Shown here piece after piece: positions 11,136 through 28,794 of a stretch of DNA of 64,000 nucleotides (position 1 is the first letter of the stretch; each line of letters starts with the position of its first letter). The notes beneath the pieces are model-generated. The model made no database searches, was not told the DNA's origin, and saw only the letters and a list, made by a program, of their open reading frames with translations. This DNA is from Magicicada septendecula (lineage: Eukaryota; Arthropoda; Insecta; Hemiptera; Cicadidae), in NCBI GenBank assembly GCA_034769895.1, contig CM068367.1, positions 312,231,986 to 312,295,985 of the forward strand, written 5' to 3'. Made by a program: the position numbers and the translations under genes.

Positions 11136-12451
11136 TAAGTTCCTAATACAGTCTGCTTGATTTACTAAAACAAATTATATAATTAATATTATTATATTGG
11201 TCTCTATTAGAAAAAGGAAAAATTGTAATATTTAATCTTTACTTATCTGTTGTTAATACTGTTGACCGGGTTTGATTATCACACGGAGAGAGAGAAGGAG
11301 TTTTTATTTGTTGATGGCTGAGATAGGTATCACCGCATACACATTCTAAAAACTCACGCCTCGTCACTGCATCTTAGTTGTTTTTATCGTGAGCGACCAC
11401 TGACTATAGCCATTTTTCGAAAATCCACTAACAATATTATCGATTTCTTTTTTATAATATTCACCATTAAAACATGGCTTTAGTACGGGAGTTTAAATTC
11501 TAATGTCCCCACTTTTTGTGTGATCAGGATGGGTGGACAAACTGTGGATATATTGTCCCGTATGAATGTGTTTACAGTAAACCGCAGTGTACACACTATC
11601 CAGATTACGACCTATATTAGGACAACCTGAATGTCGGGCTAGGCCTAAGTTTGCATTTAATGCATTAGTTTAACTTAACCTGAAAACGACCACAGATTGT
11701 TTAGTGGTCGAAATGTTGTGTGACAAATTTTAACGGTCGTAAAATCCGACCCAACCATTCTGGTACGTTTCACATACCACCGAAAGTTAGGTTTGAAGAT
11801 CGTATGAACAAGAAGTAATTTGGAAATGGCATTACTGTACTTTTAAACTCTGGAAAAGCTGCTGTCAGATCGTCTAATGTAATCCACTCTTTCTGTCTTT
11901 TTTTGTTGTTTTTATTATTGTTATTGAATTTATAATTGCTGATGTTGATTTTGTTGTTTCCACAATGCTTATAAAAAAATAAATTTAATCATAATGTTGC
12001 TGGACCACCGTATACAAACACAGACATTACATCTGTTACGAAATTGTTTACCTGATTCGTTCATTAACAGCTGCTGCTGCATTTCCAGATACCGATTACT
12101 GAGTGTTCCACAGGCTGTATACAAGAGAGTGCAACGACCTAACACTGACTTACGTATGGAACTTTAAAATACGCTAGTTGTTGCAGGTTTTATTATTGCT
12201 GATGAAAACACGTTTCAGCGCCGATTACTACCCTCTTTCTGCTTTAGCAATTGAACGTAAAACTGAAGTAAGCAGCTCAGGCTAAAGACGGTAATAACCG
12301 CCGTAAAAACATTTGCTTCTAAACAGCAGTGTGTAGTGGTTTTCTATTTCTATCATGAAAACAGAATAAAACTCCATTATTAATTTCAGGTCATTGTTCT
12401 GTCACGCCTTGCTGGTACATCAAGCAATGAATGCATGAACACACGAGCGCT

Positions 12452-12506
<55 letters not shown>

Positions 12507-15500
12507 GTATGTTCCAAAATGTGCATTATCTTTTGAATAAATACGTTACAAAAGCGTGGAGGTTCGTTTGTTTTTGTCTGTTTTACGGTTTTGTTGGGAC
12601 GTCCTAATAATTAGACGTGAACGTGGTCCAAACATCAAGCCATAATTTAAGTGACTTTACGTTTTTTGTTCTCCCCAGGCGAATTTAGGTTACCCATTTC
12701 CAAGACATTAGGCTTTAGAGATAATTAAGTAGCCGGGCTCTCCTGCACAAAACCCCACGTTAGTAGGCCTACAGTCTTCCAGACTTAAAAGAAATCTTAT
12801 TTACTATTCCTTTACTGTGATTTTGTACGTAAAAAATATTGAAGTCTTACTCTCAGAATATTGATAAAAACTGATAACTCGAAATTTTAGATCGTGTGTC
12901 CAGTTTCCGCCGCACCGAAGTGCACGTTGTCCGCCGCATCGTTTAACAGTGAACAAATACTGCAACAAGGTAGCAGCTATTAGATACACGGTAGTAATAC
13001 GTTAAGAGTGTTTGTAGTGCGCCATGTCTCTTCATAAACCATTCCAGTCTGAAATGTGTGGCACATACATTAGCGAGTAAGCGTTCCATTTATACGTAAC
13101 TCGTGTCGTACGCTATGGAAATAATTTTAACGCTAATGTGTTACGCGCGTAACAATAAAGGTCAGTACGTCTGGCATGCGGCCTGCGTAGTGTACGTGCT
13201 ACATTTGTGATGGAAATTAGACTCAGATCGTTAGGGCCTACATATTGCAGTCGAATGCTGGTCAATGATTTGCATGGATAAGTCGGATTTGCGAGCAGAG
13301 ACGCGTTAACGCATATATAGGTCAGACGCCTTTACGTGCTCGTGCGCTGTGCACGGTTATCTAGGTTTCTAGGATAGAATGTGTCTGCGGTGTAAGCACA
13401 GAATAACATCGTCTAACGTCGTCAGCTCAGAGTAATTTTAATCATCAAAAGAAGTTCATTTCTATTACGTAAAAGAAACAGCTTAACAATAAATGTGCTG
13501 CACGTCACACTACACCGGACGACAGTAGGCTGTATAGCCTATTTTTAATTTGTCATCCTGTAAATTTATCAAATTTTCTTTTTAGTATATTATGATTTTT
13601 ATATTATGATTCACTAAATACTTAGATACAGCGAAAGAAGGAATTTTCATTTCGTGTTTATTCAGTCTATTAACATCAGAATAAATAGTTGATCCTATTA
13701 AATATAAATCAAAATTTATAATTTTTATGGATAAACAAATTAACATTAATGGAGTAGAAAGTTAAAGACGTATATTTAGTGATAAACGAATCGTAGACAA
13801 TATATGTTTATCTATTAATGCAAGATCGTTTTTGCTCGTCTTAACGTCAAGTCCTGTTTTGCTTGTTTTTAGAAAAGTTTCCGTGTTCAATAATTGACGG
13901 ACATGCTATTAATACATTCAAAAGAAAAAGCATATAATACTTGCCCAGTGAGAGGTAAGCCAGATTTTCTTAACGTGTGTAAAGGTGTACTGTGAATACG
14001 GGCGACGCCAACTGATGCAAATTCATTAATTAGAGAGAAAGAAAAAATATTATCTTTGTCAAACAAACAAGTGAACAGAGCAGGTTTACGTCACCATTGA
14101 TTTACTCGGTCATTTTAGTAAAAAATTAACTTCCTTTCACAACTATTGATATTAAATTAGTAAAATGTGTTTCGTTCGCAATAGATTGGTTGGAGAATTT
14201 GTCTGGCAAAGTATGTGATGCGGACGGTTTCAGGTCAAATGGAACTAAGCCAAATTGGATCATAAATAAAACTCTTTATAAATAAGAGGGACTTGCATGC
14301 TTTAACGCTATACGTGACCGAACACAACAAAAACCCGAGTTTGCGACTTGTAATTGTCGCAAGGTAACTCAGATTTTAATGACTTTACCTGGAAAGACTA
14401 TTTTTACTGTTTACATGAGAAATACGACGTAAAAAGAGTTTGTACGCGTCGCATTTAATTACGTGGCAGGTGGAACTGCCGTACACTTACCAAGGATTTT
14501 ACGTAGTAGTTAAATAACTTTCCTTATTATCTACCTATAAATGTCAACATCATTAATTTACGTCTTTAATAGTTTGTAAGCTGTAACTCTTGCCATACAC
14601 TGATTAACAAAGTAGGTTAATAAACTTTAAAATTATTATCATTCGGACGTTTAATTGGAGAAACGTTGTAACCCACAACAGTCCGTAACATTTAAAGGAT
14701 CACAAGGTAAAACACAAACCGAAACTCCTTTAATAAATTAAAAATCTTCTAATTGTGTAAATTTAATGCAATGACAAAATTAGACCTAACAAATTCGTTT
14801 TAACTGTTTATTAAATTATATTTTATAATGTTTTAAATACTTTATTATGATTCAGAAAGCAATTATTTCGTCAAAACATTTGGGATTTTGCATATGTTGT
14901 GAGCACGTGATGAGTGATCGCACGTAGACAAGAGAAACTGGGGGAGTGAGAAAGTAAAGGCGTTTGCGTGATTGAAGGAGTGAGTTACAAACAGAGTGCG
15001 GTCGAGGGGAGCGGAGCGTGTTTGTATGCGACTTTGCTTGCTTGTTTATTTCTTTCCTCAGGTTGCGAAGTAGTAAAATTGGAGAACGGTATGAAACAGG
15101 GGATGACTGGAGGCAATTGCAAGGCAGTCTGGGGCTGACTTCGCATCGACTATGTGTTTATAAACAGATGCTCTTACACGTGCCAAACAGTCAATGAACT
15201 TTGTGAGTTAGACACAAGGGCAGCACATTTAATGCTGTTTATTATCAGTATACGTTATTTATATTTTATGTGGAAATAGTGCATGTATGGTATTTTTGCC
15301 TTCGCAGCCTGCGTCTGTTCTGGTCGTGTGTTATTTGTCTCGAGTCGGTTGCTCAGCGAACCAGTGCACTAATGTTTTAACGACCGCCACAAAAGTCTGA
15401 TTTAACAATTGCACCCTTGTGCCATGAATAGTTTGTAACTGGAAATGACTTTACATTAATACCGTTTGAATCGCTCAGATCACGTTAAACTTATTGTTAT

Positions 15501-18500
15501 ATGAAAATATATTTATATAAAACATATGTTACATAAAAGAATATATTTATATATTGTAACATCCAATGTTTACAAATAAAATTCTGATGATAAATATATT
15601 TTATTGAGTAGTTTGTTTCCTACGGTTCCTTATGATTGACTTTATTCTATTAATTGTTAATTCATTTGTCGTGGTGTAAAAACAGTTTGCTAATTTTAAT
15701 TATAAATTATACAGGTTGGTTTGGTTAGTAATTATAGTGGAATGGTTCCCTTGTGCTCGCTGGTATGAAACTAGATTGCTCTGATTTTCTTTTATTTGTT
15801 TATTATTAATTGAGATCTTATAAGTTTGTATTAATTGTTATTCGTAAGTTTTATTTAATTTATTCTTTTTACTTTACTAGAGTTCGCTGACCTAGTTAAA
15901 TCATTTAAAAAGCACGTGTTGTTCCATAATAGGTACGGCCAACTTATTCTTCTGGAGTTGATTTAAACACTATTTTCATAAATTTCTAATAAAATGTTAA
16001 TTATTTAAAAATGATAATTCATACACCATTAATTACTTTCACTTTTCTTTTATTTTCTTTTAGAATTCTATTCTATTCTTCTGATATAAAAATGAATAAC
16101 ATTTCTTGTAACAATAATTAACCAGGCTTGTTGTATTGATAGTTTAACAGTTGGTAGCATGAGTTACGATCTCAAGAAGGATATAGGTTACTGTTTACGT
16201 TATTAAAATATAACCTTTTAGGTTCTTTTGACTACAATAATTAACAAATATGCCTTTTTTGAAGAACAAAACATTACAATACAAGATTAAATATAATATT
16301 ATAAAACAACAACTTAAATCTAAAGTGACGAACAGTTCTTATATTGGACCGAGTCGGCTTTTGAGGTTAACCAATGGTGGCTATGTTATTCAAGTTTAAA
16401 TATTAAGTACAACGAAATAATAGTTAAACACAAAATAATTATAATAGTGTTAGTGTTTATATACTGTGATGGTATGAAAATTAGTTCACAAGTGTATATA
16501 AAAGTTACCGTGGTATAGTGATACTTCAATATTAAGTTGGGTTATAAATTTTTTACATGCACTCTATACTTTCCCTTTCTTTATAAATTTAATAAAATTC
16601 ACTGTTATTATTTATTCACTATAATGTCATTTAAATATATAAAAAAAACTTCACAACACTTGATGTTCACTGTTAGGTTACGTCCCTGCTGGTAGGTTAA
16701 ATCGCCTTTGGTCTTATTATGTTATTTCACAATGATCTTAAATTTATGGTTTAACATATATATCTCATTATATGAGTTAATTACTTAATTATTGTTTTGT
16801 CCTTCATTATTTTAATAATACTATTTTTTATATTAAGGTATATTCTTTATGTTGAGGGAAACATCATGCTACAATATATTTTGATAAAAGTTCACATAAA
16901 AGAATAAGTTCGTCATATTTAGCTTTACTTTGACGCTTATATTACTCTGAAAAAATCTTTTCGCTGAGACTTACTAACATGGTCACACTGCCCATTTTTT
17001 TTTAACGTTTGTCTGAAGATAGTCATAGCGACTTCGTGATACCTTAATTAACGCGTGGTATGTTTTCACCGTGAAGTAGTTTTGAAATAAGTTTGCGAGC
17101 CAGGATCAGTGAACGTCTTCCAACATGTATATATGTAATGATTTCATAAACTTATCTTCATAAAGTATTGAACTATCTATGCAACTGGTTAGTAAGTTTT
17201 ATAGACATTTCACAGACATATTTTATTATAAACCTAACTAAAATGCTTTGCATAAAGCTCACATATTATACATTAATTTTAAACATTTTATTTTACACAA
17301 TTTTGACATAATCAAGAATTTGACAAACCGTACTTCTTTAGGGGAAGAAAGCATTACAATTACGGTTTTAATAATTGTTTTTCTTAAATAATTACATATT
17401 AATCAGAGTATTCTGACTTACTATAGACGGAATGTCTACTATCATTTGTGTAGTGGTTAATCGCAGTAATGACTTCTCTAATCCCCGTGATAACTTTATT
17501 CCTCTGTTTAGTTTTTATAATGTTCACTGTAACATACGCAAATTTCAAATGCTACTTAATATAGAATACATTCATTGCAAAATTACAAAGAGTGTATACT
17601 GTTCTTTTAAATTAATTTGTAGTACTCACTTTGGTGAAGTTTAAGCTTCAAGAGGATTGTTCTATTGAAAAAATATGTCTTTCATGGAATCAAAAACAAA
17701 CGTAGAACTAAAGTCTTCTTCGGTCTCTTCTAGGTCGTACATTATTGAGTAGAAGCTAAATTCTTCCTATTATAGTTTCAAGAAAGAACGTGAGTTAAAG
17801 TGCACCGTATTATTTTGAATACTATGAAAATGGCGTATATCTGGCCTTAAAAAAATAATATTTGTAAAAGTAACGTTAAATCTATACGCTTCAGTGGAAG
17901 AAGATATCGTAAACCTATCGCGAACACTTACAACGATTCGGATTACGAACAACAAAACTGTTGTGTAAAACAGGAGTTAGTTAAGTTGCATTTTTCTGTT
18001 GCATTCTGACCTCAGTTCATTTAAAATGGAATGATGTCACGTAACCGGAGAAGGCATATTTGTACCAATAAGTATTGAATTTCACAACAGTCTATCGTTT
18101 TTTTTCAACAGATAACAGATTTGTTTATTACCAGTTGGGTCTTATTAATGGACCGGATATTTATAAAGTTGTAGTAGTATTTACTCTGAGTCAATGATGT
18201 AATTCGTGGTGACGTCACAAGAAGCATTATGGCGTCGACATATGTTACGGTTGGGGGAACTCAGCAGGACCTGTCACAACAAGCAAACAAATAAACATAC
18301 AATGCATTCTGTTCAAATGGCTTAATAGTTTTGTTGTGATTTGTCAGCAGCGCCCGTCTTCCCTCAGACAGGGTTTTAGTTAAAAACCACCACCACCCTC
18401 CCCAAACGCACAAACAACCACTATAGTGATTACGTTAATGTATTGCACGGCGCTATTTCGTGGCTGTAGCCTGTACGGACTTTACAGATACCGTTACTGT

Positions 18501-19371
18501 AAAATATTGGAGCACTGTTATCCACGGAATATTTTTCATGATGGTGTGTGTAATTTTTAATTGTTATTTATGTATGGTAAAATTGTATTTACACTCATAA
18601 AACGTGTTTCGGGAATTTTTAATGCAAGTAGGCCTAAATGCATCTTGATTTTAAATATAAAATTAAAAGTTTAATATGTTAAGAAAAGGAATTATGTATA
18701 CATAATTCATACATTATGTTTAAATAATGTAATAATTATGTTATGTTTGTCATAATTCATTAAACATACATTATATCTGTATGCGTGTGTAATCACGCGT
18801 GCGGGCGGGTGTGTGTCTTTGTACAGTTACTCGTCAGACCTATGATTTTTCTGAAACATTATGATTTACAAACTTGTTATTTGGTTTGCTATCTAATATC
18901 TCTATCTCGATGACGAGGAATTTCAGGTATAGCGTAAGCCACTCATTCTTAAAAGAGTCATAAATCATAGCAACTTTACGGTAGCGTATGAAATACTTTG
19001 TGCTTCTTACGTTCTGTATTGGAAAGGCACGGAAAATAATATTTTTAAACTACCGAATTTAAAATCATGTTATTTTATTAAATCACTAATATTATGTAAA
19101 TTACCTTTAAAATCTACGTACTTACAAGTTATAAGAGACTGTAATATTTTACAGCAAGGTTTAGTTCAAATTATTTTATTTATTTGTGACGAAACATCGA
19201 TCATTACCTGATCATATGTTACATTAACAGTAATTATCTATTTAAACTGTTTGTTAGTAAAACTATGGGGATAACCGGGTCTTGTATCCGCTGTATTTTA
19301 CGTTCTATCCAGTATTAACTAGTAGTAATTAAGACGACTTGAAGCTCATAATACGATGAAGTCACAGAGAA
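11136..19371. other. Long AT-rich stretch without recognised genes
   Basis: Short spurious ORFs only. It contains an (AC)n run at 12454-12502. Two stretches look less AT-rich and more CpG-containing than their surroundings: about 13080-13450, with a TATATAG at 13313, and about 14930-15420, with an acceptor-like pyrimidine tract ending in CAG at about 15061. A perfect CRE palindrome TGACGTCA lies at 18210-18217. Any of these could belong to a promoter or untranslated exon, but nothing in the sequence proves it. Confidence 0.5.
12454..12502. repeat. (AC)n microsatellite
   Basis: About 24 uninterrupted AC units. Confidence 0.95.
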
Positions 19372-19819
19372 GTGGAGAAAGAATATAGAAATACATGTTT
19401 AGAGGAAAATATAGAAAAAACTGAATTTCTACGTGTGAAAAGTCAAAATAGGCTTAACACTGGAAGACGGAAGACAGAGAAAATAGAAAAACAAATATTA
19501 AGGGATGAAAGTTTCATAGAAATGATCACTGGATACTGCAATAAAATAAAGAAACTATCTGACAAGGAAAGCTATTAGTTTTTACATGGGATAAAAATAC
19601 CACATAGGAAAAGAAAAGTAAAAAGCGAAATTTCAATGCCTACCGTTTGGCGATTTTTTTAAATAAAAGATAGAGTCACAAAAGAAACATCGGGAGGAAC
19701 TGAAATGAAGACAAGCAGCCGATAGACTAAACAAAGAATGATAAGAGAACGGTCGAATAAGAGAAATAATTATGAGAAGTACACGTTCAGTTATAAACAA
19801 CACCACACATAAGGAGTTA

Positions 19820-20110
19820 GTTTATTATGGACAAACCCATAAAATGGCAGAAACAGGGTCCCAAGCAAAGTGTTGTATTGGAAACCAAAAGGTCCGAGAA
19901 TTGGAAGCGAAAAGCCCGAGGGCAGACTAAAGAAAACCTGAAGAAAGAGTGTAGACAGGGATAAGAGGAAGAGGGATCCTGGCGATGAGTTATGGAACGA
20001 TCGAGAAAGACGAAAGTTGGAAAATGTCTGAGAAGGTTGTAAACCTATCTTGATGAAGCCGAGGTTGGATGATATCGGCAGAAAATTGTCTCCAGTCTCT
20101 AAACACACAT
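19820..20110 (+). pseudogene. LINE (non-LTR) ORF2 C-terminal remnant
   Basis: Reading across frames gives YGQTHKMAET, then YWKPKGPR, EGRLKK, KSVDRDKRKRD and ELWNDRERRKLENV. This order (an H.RM segment, an Arg/Gly/Pro-rich segment, a K..V..D+ segment and a W(N)DRE+W-like end) is the usual C-terminal tail of insect LINE ORF2 proteins after the reverse transcriptase. Several stops and frameshifts break it. The A- and G-rich DNA from 19330 to 19820 may be an older part of the same insertion but shows no clear motif. Confidence 0.45.
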
Positions 20111-20120
20111 CGATCTCCAA

Positions 20121-23736
<3,616 letters not shown>

Positions 23737-25393
23737 ATTTGCAATGTTTGTATGGGCATATTCACATAGGCTAATTTTTTATTTACTTAGATGCTCTTGT
23801 TTTACATGTTTACTTAATGTGCTTTCTCGCATAGTGTGTGTGTGTGTGTGGCGCACGCTTTGTTTGGCAAGGATTTACTCTGTTTTCCAGGATGTCCGAT
23901 GCGTGCATGCGCACCGCTTACAACACGTGAAACACATTAAGGCGCTCCACAGCGCTGGCACACCTGAGCCGACAATAGACGTTCCCCTCTTCCCCACCAA
24001 AAGTACTCGCTCTCACTCTACCAGCATCCATTTGTTTTTATGCTCAGGCGCTGTGGTGCCGTCTACTCAGCTTTAATTATTACTCCAACAGAACAATATT
24101 TGTACTCTAGCTCGCTGTCGTACTCGCATTGCAGTTAACGTTTTAAACGCCAAGCGTTTATTTCAACATCACTTTTATTACAGAGTTAATTGGATATAAG
24201 TAAAACGGTTCACTTTAAGCGCCCAACTGAATTAATACAAAACGAATATTTTGAGCCCAATGCGGCAGTCACGCTCACGTTTCGGATTATTCATTCGTCG
24301 TATCCGTACGGTAAAACGATTTGGTAAATTCGCGATTCACGTGTTTGTAACCAAGCAATTCTTTTTTCCTGAATTGTTTTTGTTCTAGACGCTGTTAAAG
24401 CGGATAGGTTTCTCGTAAAGTCCTGTATCTGTCTCATTAATTTCAGTTATAAAAAGTCGGACAACATAAACCCAACCGAAATTACGTTTTCAGTGATATC
24501 AGCTGACAAGGATCGTAAGAGTTTCGACATTTTTATCTTAATTATTACCCTTTCTTCGTATGTATATATCTACTATTTCAACGTTGTATGTGCGCACTAG
24601 CTTATAAATGTTAATTTTTTTAAGTAATTAAAACTATTTTCTATTTTTATTTATGTTCCAGATCACATCAGCACACGTACAGCATAACGTGTAGGAGTGA
24701 AACTTGTTCTGCCGAAAAACAGAGGTACAGAATGCATTATATAGTACCAATATTATGCGGAATGGGGTTAAATGATAGTTTCGATGGTAGTGTCATATAC
24801 GTTTCGTCTATCTTACTTACTATCTCATGCAATGGTAGGGAAGTGTGATTTAAACCTTTGCACGTAGGATCCTATTAATAGCAAGGCGAAAGTAACGCTT
24901 ACAGATTTATAACAACCATAACTTACAGACTTATTGATTACTATCAAAGAATCTCATTTTGTATCGACGGCTTTTTCAAATAAATAAGATTGTGGGATGC
25001 TTATGTGAACACATTTATAGCCTAAATAAGTCATTTTAATAAACTAACTTATGTTGAATTATTCCCCGGTCCTGGAGAAAGCGATAAAATTGCCAGTGGA
25101 CAAGTGAAACCTTATTCCATTAGAGGAACATGAAAGTGGTAAAATTATAATTAGTGTGAGCATATATATTATAATATAAGCAATATATTATAGTCTATTA
25201 GTTGAGAACAAGATCACCATTAATAAAAACTTGAAGAATTAAATTCATGATTTAGGAAGGACAAACACTAATTACCCTGAATAACTCGAAAACCGTGGAA
25301 TTTTTAACATTGCAAATGTTTATAAGGACGTGTCGCACATTTGCGGCCGGTCGCTGGTGCGTGATCGAAAATGGAAACCGGTTGGTGTACACT

Positions 25394-25457
25394 GGTAAAT
25401 GAAGAATGAATTCATTGATTGGTGAATGAAGAATGAATTTATTGATTGGTGAATGAA
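25394..25457. repeat. 27-bp tandem repeat, about 2.4 copies
   Basis: Units start at 25394, 25421 and 25448 with GGTRAATGAA; the first two differ at only a few positions. Confidence 0.85.
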
Positions 25458-27388
25458 CATAAATATATATAAGTTTTAGATTTATTGAAGCATTTTCATT
25501 GCCCTTGTCTGTGCATTCCATTTGTGCAATGCCTGTAAATTTTTTTCTCTCTGAAAAGACAAAAATCATTACAAATATAAAAGATGGCGTATTTAGGAGC
25601 CATACGACACAAGATAGAAAACTGGATAAAGCGGTTAAAGAAAGATAGCGGCAGAAGAATGGTTACTCAATATGTTAAAAATTCATTTGGAAGACAGAAA
25701 TTTTTAACGACCCAATATGCAAGTGTTTAAGAAACTGGCAAGACATGGAATGGATTTTAGACACGGACTTTGAAAAAAATCGAAAGGATAAGAATAGAAG
25801 CCATAACAATAAATTTTTTTTAAATTATAGACTAAACAAATACGTCAAAACAAGAACAATAACATACAGACAGAGACTAAATAGCAGAAGCCTGTGAATA
25901 GTAAAAGAGAAAAGAAGACATAGGCCTACATATTACGGTGGAACCTACTAATTGTGTGAATCAGAATATACGAAGAATGAGGTGGTTAAAAGAGCTTATG
26001 AGTTAATAGGTGATAATGACAATTAACATGTGAGAATGTCACAGCAGATACGTAATGAGTGAAGCTGAAAGGTATGGTAAACGTTGTACAGGATACGAAC
26101 GGGTAGGAGAAACATTCGATAAAAAGATTACAGACAAATAATTGCTAACCCAAGCTTTTTACTCGCCGGAAGAGATTCACTTACGGATTCAGTAAGAGTG
26201 TAAACTAAGCGGTAAATTGAAATTCAAAACCCACAATAAAATTTACAGCATAGGACCATATACTTGCTTTATACTGTTGTATTAACATTATTTTGACAAT
26301 GTACTGGAATTTTACACTGCAATGTAGCGAATTGGTTGTGAATTTAAGTTTTTAAACGTGAGAGTTCAGTTAAAATAGCTACAATTACTCCAGAGAAACT
26401 CATTCTCTGTTTCTCTTGCTGATGTATGTTACGTCAGTGAAGAAGTCTTAGTAAGTTAAACGGGAGTTTTAAATCATCATTTTAAGATTTCAATCTTTGC
26501 ATTAGTCTTATTATTCATCCAGGTTTTAAGGTCTTGTTGGATACTGCAAGTAGGCCTCCTTAATATTTTACAACAGTTGGTTACTAGCCACCATCTTCAC
26601 GTTTTCAGGAGAGGTTTCCTCTACTAACCGAAAATGCTCCAGTTATTTGAAAAGTGCTGGAGACCCGTCGGCTACGTAATACACATCCACTTTACGCCAC
26701 GAACTCAGGGATCTTGTGACCGAAGTCTTAATCAGCTGGTCTACAGTGATTTTAGATTCAGTTTTCCTTATCAGCATTTCTTCAGCGTTTCCTAGAGTAC
26801 TTGATTCTAAATGTAATAGAAAGAGACACTGTGGGTAGACCGAGAACAAGATGGATACTGTAACGGTCATATGTGTCTATTACCTCAAGGAAAGAAGAAA
26901 AAGAAGAAGGAAAAGAAGACGAAGCAAAATGACGGTGAGTTGATTCTGATGTATCTCTGATAAAAGAATTAAACTGAACTAATTACCTTCTACACTTTTT
27001 ATCTTAGAAGCAAATGATAAAATATCTTATTTAAAACAAAGATTCATATCATGTATGCGACAACTGACGTAATAATAATTAAAATAATCAATGGGTGATC
27101 ATGGAAAATATTAACTGTTCTAGTAAACAGTACTTTTAAAGTTCTATTATTTGGCGTTTCGAATGTTGCATTTTGCTCAATTACGTTTCACTTCAAAAGA
27201 AACATTTTTAATTGTAAAGTTTACTATTGAATAGAAACGTCACATTATTGGAGTAGGCAAAAACAAAGTAGCGTAGAGCGGTAGACCTATTCATACAAAT
27301 TAGTTAAACAAAGCCTTGCGATTTTACGTCTTTGGTGTCAATAAAAACATGTTTGATCCTATGATTTCACACATACTTTTCTTTCTAG

Positions 27389-27472
27389 TCGCATCTAATA
27401 ATGAGACCAAAAGACCTGTTCTTTTGTCACCCTCACCTTAGCCTGTCTATCATTCCAATCAAACCGAACGCA
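27389..27472 (+). other. Exon-like 84-nt segment with splice-site consensus on both sides
   Basis: A pyrimidine-rich acceptor (ACTTTTCTTTCTAG) ends at 27388 and GTAAGTT follows 27472. The 84 nt between are open in one frame only (28 codons, containing MRPKDLFFCHPH) and closed in the other two. Length is a multiple of three, so the exon would be phase-neutral. No homologue is recognised, and one such segment can arise by chance in 64 kb. Confidence 0.2.
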
Positions 27473-28794
27473 GTAAGTTAATGTACGAATAGTATTAAGA
27501 GGATTAATTTAGGACTGAAATATGAGAAAGTCACTATAATACAACTTTTACACTTTTCCTTAAAAACCGCTAGGTTTTTTTCCTAGTGGCAGCTTTTGGT
27601 CTGATGTAAGTATTATAGTAAGTGACTACAGGCCTACTTTAGTGTCGTTGGAAGGTTGGTGTTAACTGAAGCAGAGATTTGGTATTCAGCGCGTTTGTAT
27701 TTGTGAGGAGTAATTAAAATTCGCTACTGACGTACCTTGTGTTATATGGAAATCACGCTTTCGTTTCAATTAGTACCATACATTTCCATAATACTTTAGC
27801 TACTTTTTAATCCTTTGAAACGCTTTATAATGTATGTGACTGTTGTCTGTTAGTTTAATGTCACTTACTGCTGCGATCAGTCATATTTCGAAACATTATT
27901 TGCACGATCCACGTTATAATAGTGCTTGCAACATAGGAGCAAGAAAGTGACACTAATAGGTCATAATTTTCGTACAACACTAGGGCCGCTATGCTGAGAA
28001 ATCGTACATTCAGATGCAGTTACAGCTACCGTATTGGGCTGGCCTTTCGACAGTGCCTTTAGAAAGATATCGGCCAACGACGGCACTTGACTGAAGCCGT
28101 CTGTCCCCTGTCAAGTAGCCAAGGCCTGTCATAGTTAATATGTGAGATACGCAGCAATGCAGTCAGACCAGTCAAACAAATTTCATTGCTCCCAGATACA
28201 AGCAACCTGGCCTCATTTTGTGAAATTTACCCACGGATCGAGCAGTGCAAGTCAAGATCCAAGTACTAACTAGGCTGCTATCTGGAAGGCAAAATTTAGG
28301 CGTTTAAATCCCAATGTCTGTTGCCCAAACGTAAAGGCTGTACCTTTTTTGTTTTAAAAAAAGAAAGTATCTAGTTTTATAAAGTTACTAATTCAAATCA
28401 ATTTGCTAAATATATTGCGTGTATAGAGATCAAAGTTCGTCTTCCAGTCATATTTAGAATTCTAAGGGATACATTAAACGTAATATTAAACGAAAAATTA
28501 GTATACAATTGCTGGTTGATAAACCATCGCACACACTCAACATTTAGTATTACTATCAAAAGAGAATTGATTGTAATTCTCTACACAAATGGTTATTTGA
28601 GAAATTATTCGTAATTTCGTCCTCTTTAAGTCTGAGAGATCAAGACAAATACGTTAAACAATTCCTGTTGATAACAATGAAATGACGTTATTTTTAAAAA
28701 AATAATAAGCTCGCATAAGAAACAATTAATATTATATTTTGTAAAATATTATTACTTTCCAAAAGAATGTTTTCTTCCAAACAAAACTTAGTCT

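Noticed and set aside
26643..26870. 75-codon minus-strand ORF with plausible composition
   Set aside because: No known motif, and no convincing splice sites or homologue from memory; left as unexplained.
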